Shown piece by piece: positions 61,186 to 64,000 of a DNA stretch of 64,000 nt (position 1 is the first letter of the stretch; every line of letters starts with the position of its first letter). This stretch comes from Acidobacteria bacterium SCN 69-37 (GTDB lineage: Bacteria; Acidobacteriota; Vicinamibacteria; Vicinamibacterales; SCN-69-37): contig MEDJ01000013.1 of NCBI GenBank assembly GCA_001724025.1, positions 33,125 to 97,124 on the forward strand, given 5' to 3'. Under the pieces are notes generated by a model that saw only the letters and a list, made by a program, of their open reading frames with translations, was not told where the DNA came from and ran no database searches. The position numbers were made by a program, and so were the translations under genes.

Positions 61186-62565
61186 TCAGTGCGCCGAGGC
61201 CTCGCGGAGCTTCCGGACGATCCGATCCTCGAACCACTTCGGATCCCACCACTCGATCGGGTTCACCATCTGCCCGTCGACGAGCATCGTGAAGTGCAGG
61301 TGATCGCCGCCGGCGAGGCCCGTGATCCCCGTGCGGCCGATCTCCTGGCCCTTCTCCACCGTGGCGCCTTCCTGCACGCCAATCTGCGAGAGGTGCCCGT
61401 AGAGTGACTGCACGCCGAAGCCGTGATCGATGATCACGCAGTTGCCGTAGATGCCGAGCTCGCGCGCCATCAGGACGACGCCGCGGTTGGCGGCCGGCAC
61501 CGGCGCGTTGACCACCGAGGCGAGATCGAACCCGAGGTGCACCTGCCTGTCGACCTCCCGCCCTTCGTAGAGGTAGGTCCGGCGATCGGCGAAGGCGGAC
61601 TGGACCGCCGTGTTCGTAAACGGGTGGAAGACCACGCCGCGGAAGAGCATTTCGGGTGCGGTCTTCGACGCAAACGAGGCGATCGTCTCGGCGTTGCGAC
61701 GCCGCAGCTCGCTGTTGATCACGACGAACTGCTCGATCGTCGAGCCCGACGGCGCCACCTCGTCCGTCCCCGCGAGGATCGCCGGTACCACGCGGTCGAG
61801 CAGGCGATCGTCGAGCGGGATACGGCTCTGTTTGAAGGGCTTCGGAAAGACGCGCGTGTCGAAGGCAGCCGTGGCCTGGTTGCCGGCCTCGTCGCGGGCG
61901 TAGAGCTGGATGGGCACCGACACGGGCTGATCGTGCAGGACGGCAAAGAACGCGATCCGCAGATCAGGATCCGTGATCTCGACGCCTTCCGCGCGCGCGC
62001 CCGTCGCCGGGTACCCGGGGTACTCGATGTCGCCGACGCGGACGCCCGAGGCGACGTCGGACGGCGAGACCCGGTAGACGACCATTTCCGCGCCGCCCTG
62101 GTTGACGTAGTGGTGCGTCGACTGCACGGAAACGCGGGGCGGTTCCAGGCGCACGGTCACGTCGCGCGCGGCCGTGGTCGAGACCTCGCGCAGGCCGAAC
62201 AGAACTGGCCGTGACGCCCGCACGATGACACGCGCGGGACCGGAGGCGAGTTCCGGCACGTTGTCACGACCGATGAGGTGCGTGATCCGCGCCCGGCCGG
62301 GACCATCGTCAGACACATGGCTGTCGGTCGTGCCGGCCTCGCGCCTCAGGATCGGTGTCCTGGTCCCGTTCTGTTCGAAGGTGACATCGATGACAGTCAG
62401 CGGAGTGCCGCCGGCGTCGATCGCCACGTCGAGCGGCGTGGAGCGGCCGACGAACGCGGTGGGACTCGTGATGTCGATGGTGGGACCGGGCAGCCTGCCG
62501 GCGTAGATGAACACCCCGGCGGCGACAATCAGGAGCAGGACGAGAACGACGGCCAGCTTGCGCAT
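61186..62565 (-). CDS. M23 (LytM) family metallopeptidase, membrane-anchored
   Basis: 459 aa. One N-terminal helix (LAVVLVLLLIVAAGVFIYAG) anchors a long beta-rich periplasmic part (25-300). The C-terminal LytM domain (about 330-450) keeps the zinc motifs HLGFDLAS and GGDHLHFTM and the loop DHGFGVQSLYGHLSQ. Compared with 32855-33745 it has a much longer N-terminal region. It is convergent with the dehydratase gene, the stops 20 bp apart. Confidence 0.92.
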   Translation of the reverse strand: MRKLAVVLVLLLIVAAGVFIYAGRLPGPTIDITSPTAFVGRSTPLDVAIDAGGTPLTVIDVTFEQNGTRTPILRREAGTTDSHVSDDGPGRARITHLIGRDNVPELASGPARVIVRASRPVLFGLREVSTTAARDVTVRLEPPRVSVQSTHHYVNQGGAEMVVYRVSPSDVASGVRVGDIEYPGYPATGARAEGVEITDPDLRIAFFAVLHDQPVSVPIQLYARDEAGNQATAAFDTRVFPKPFKQSRIPLDDRLLDRVVPAILAGTDEVAPSGSTIEQFVVINSELRRRNAETIASFASKTAPEMLFRGVVFHPFTNTAVQSAFADRRTYLYEGREVDRQVHLGFDLASVVNAPVPAANRGVVLMARELGIYGNCVIIDHGFGVQSLYGHLSQIGVQEGATVEKGQEIGRTGITGLAGGDHLHFTMLVDGQMVNPIEWWDPKWFEDRIVRKLREASAH

Positions 62566-62629
62566 GCAGACATCGTACGCCAGACCCGGCGAGTTCTTTC
62601 CCCTGGGCTGATACCAGGTGAAGACGTGC

Positions 62630-62691
62630 CCCTGGGGCTGAAGCCCCAGGGCTCCGACGTGTCTCGGAGCCCCGAGGCTTCAGCCGCGGGG
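62630..62691. repeat. Two TTCA-core palindromes between LytM peptidase and TonB receptor
   Basis: CCCTGGGGC, TGAA, GCCCCAGGG (62630-62651) and CCCCGAGGC, TTCA, GCCGCGGGG (62670-62691, one arm mutated), facing each other with CTCCG/CGGAG flanks between them. Confidence 0.8.
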
Positions 62692-62695
62692 GAAA

Positions 62696-62730
62696 CGAAA
62701 AACGGCCGGAGGGCAATGCCCTCCGGCCGT
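62696..62730 (-). terminator. Intrinsic terminator of the second TonB receptor
   Basis: ACGGCCGGAGGGC (62702-62714) and GCCCTCCGGCCGT (62718-62730) form a perfect 13-bp stem with a 3-nt loop. On the minus strand it is followed by TTTTT. It lies about 50 bp after the receptor stop. Confidence 0.85.
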
Positions 62731-62780
62731 CCGTGAGTCCCCCGGGCCGCCATGCGGCCCGGGGCTGTACCGCCCCCGTC

Positions 62781-64000
62781 CTAGAACGAGAAGCGCGCCG
62801 TGAAGCGGACCACCCGCAGGTAGTTCGCGTTGTTCCCCGTCGACGTGCCCCCGGCGTTGTAGCCGTTGGACTGCGTGACCGCGCCGAACCCCGCCGTCTG
62901 CGGCGTCGTGCGGCTGCCCACGGTCTGGTCGTTCCGGAGGCTCTGGTTCGTCGGGCTGACGAACTGCGCCTCCGCCTGCCGACCCGTGTAGTACACGATG
63001 CCGAACGGGTTGAACACGTCGAACCGCAGCTGCAGCGCCCGGCCGCCCCCGAGGCGGATGTTCCGCGACAGCGACATGTCGATGTCACGCTGCGCGCAGC
63101 CCCGCATCATGTTGCGCGCCGACTCCATGCCGACACTTCCCGGCAGCGGCCCCGACACGACGCTCGTGTTGAACTGCTGGTACTGGTTCGACGAGCAGCC
63201 CGACCCCGGATCGCCGTTGAACACCACGCGCGCGCCGCTGTTGTTGTTCGTGTAGTCGGGCGACCCCGTCAGGTTCACCGCGCCCCCCGCACTCTGATAC
63301 GCGAAGGTCACGTTGTAGTTCGTGCCCGAGCTCAGGTTCAGCAGGCTCGACAGCTGCCAGTCGTTCAGCACGTAGCCGAGCGCCCGCTTCGCCCCGCCGT
63401 CCGCCACGAGGTCCGGCAGATCCCACACCACGTTGGCCCGGAACACGTGCGGCTGTCCGCCGAGATCCTTGTTCAGCTTCTGGTACGCATCCCAGTCGCT
63501 GCGCGTGCTGCCGTCGGCGTTGAGCCGCTTGAACAGCCCCGTGTTGCCCTGAAGCAGGATGCTCCACGTGTAGTTCGCGCCGAACGACAGCCCGCCTCGG
63601 AACCGGCGGTTGAACGACGCCTGAATCGAGTGGAACTTGTCGTAGAACTCCGTCGCGTTCTCGTTGATGCTGTTGAAGCCCTGGAGGGGCCGCAGCAGCG
63701 TCGGGTAGTTCGCATACGGGCCGAGCGTCGTCGTGCCCGGCAGATACGCCGTCCCCAGCGGAATCTGGTTCATGTTCTGCTGCGTGCCGCCCTGGAGCGC
63801 GCCCAGGCGGTTGTACCCGTAGTTGCCAACGTAGCTCAAGTCGAGCGACGAAGCCCACGGCAGCGCCATCTGGAGACCCGCGTTCCACTGCCACGACGAC
63901 GGCACGTCCGCGTCATACTGGAAGGTCACCAGCGACGGCGCGCCAATGACGCGCGGCAGGCTCGGATCGCCGATGTCCTTCACGTTGCCGTTGTAGATAC
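62781..64000 (-). CDS. TonB-dependent receptor, Oar-like, C-terminal part (5' end beyond window)
   Basis: At least 406 aa of beta-barrel, open at the window edge. PSSWQWNAGLQMALPWASSL and FHSIQASFNRRFRGGLSFGA align with the barrel of the receptor at 4970-8641, and the protein ends FTARFSF as expected for outer-membrane insertion. The two receptors differ in loops, so they are not a recent duplication. Substrate unknown. A strong terminator follows the stop. Confidence 0.92.
   Translation of the reverse strand, partial: IYNGNVKDIGDPSLPRVIGAPSLVTFQYDADVPSSWQWNAGLQMALPWASSLDLSYVGNYGYNRLGALQGGTQQNMNQIPLGTAYLPGTTTLGPYANYPTLLRPLQGFNSINENATEFYDKFHSIQASFNRRFRGGLSFGANYTWSILLQGNTGLFKRLNADGSTRSDWDAYQKLNKDLGGQPHVFRANVVWDLPDLVADGGAKRALGYVLNDWQLSSLLNLSSGTNYNVTFAYQSAGGAVNLTGSPDYTNNNSGARVVFNGDPGSGCSSNQYQQFNTSVVSGPLPGSVGMESARNMMRGCAQRDIDMSLSRNIRLGGGRALQLRFDVFNPFGIVYYTGRQAEAQFVSPTNQSLRNDQTVGSRTTPQTAGFGAVTQSNGYNAGGTSTGNNANYLRVVRFTARFSF

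Overview
The window is about 64 kb of GC-rich bacterial chromosome carrying roughly 55 genes. I see no tRNA, rRNA, CRISPR array, insertion sequence or phage module. The gene content suggests Acidobacteriota, probably class Vicinamibacteria. It includes two very large Oar-type TonB-dependent receptors with carboxypeptidase-regulatory-like N-termini, a TIGR02604-type membrane dehydrogenase fused to cytochrome c, a DUF1080 protein, a Tat-exported Gfo/Idh/MocA oxidoreductase, and many hairpin-forming intergenic repeats. The taxonomic call is inference; no marker gene was used.

Layout. (1) 1-11.3 kb, minus strand: a sugar-acid (probably hexuronate) utilisation locus, in transcription order uronate isomerase, FadR-type regulator, TonB-dependent receptor, dehydrogenase-cytochrome c, MFS transporter and SDR dehydrogenase. 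The regulator start and the receptor promoter share a 15-bp motif with one mismatch, a good operator candidate. (2) 11.3-19.6 kb: sulfur assimilation in two divergent operons. The minus operon is precorrin-2 dehydrogenase/ferrochelatase, uroporphyrinogen-III methyltransferase and siroheme sulfite (or nitrite) reductase. The plus operon is cysteine synthase fused to a JAMM peptidase, then CysD and CysN. Each operon begins with a promoter, a nearly or fully leaderless short ORF with clustered cysteine codons, and a strong intrinsic terminator. Each leader can also fold an alternative helix that destroys the terminator. This paired cysteine-responsive attenuation circuit is the main discovery in the window. 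(3) 19.7-26.3 kb: DAACS transporter, NarL-type two-component pair, ICMT-like methyltransferase with MarR regulator, a broken membrane-protein gene and a HAD hydrolase. (4) 26.3-35.8 kb: fructose-1,6-bisphosphatase, Cof-like HAD phosphatase, Gfo/Idh/MocA protein, an exported methyltransferase-like protein, tandem universal stress protein, YIP1-like protein, M23 peptidase, and a divergent HD-GYP/PilZ pair. (5) 35.8-49.1 kb: divergent fdhD and an FdhF/YdeP-like molybdoenzyme, a polytopic membrane protein, NAD synthase, a holin-like protein, a SRPBCC protein, an IMPDH-family enzyme, a VOC protein, a LiaF-like protein, a carboxylesterase and a DUF1080 protein. (6) 49.1-64 kb: TrpB2-type tryptophan synthase beta, a zinc-ribbon-like protein, an orphan HPt, a DegT aminotransferase, a FadR regulator with a serine hydrolase, a YncE-like propeller, a second exported methyltransferase-like protein, and envelope-polysaccharide genes (Wzy/WaaL-like ligase, PglF/WbpM-like dehydratase, LytM peptidase). 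The window ends in a second TonB-dependent receptor.

Non-coding architecture is rich. At least ten copies of a palindrome keep a fixed GGC-TTCA-GCC core while the arms vary but stay complementary. A 211-bp MITE-like element with 31-bp terminal inverted repeats fills one convergent gap. A related short repeat appears to have run into the 3' end of a coding gene. Several convergent gene pairs are separated by long perfect hairpins.
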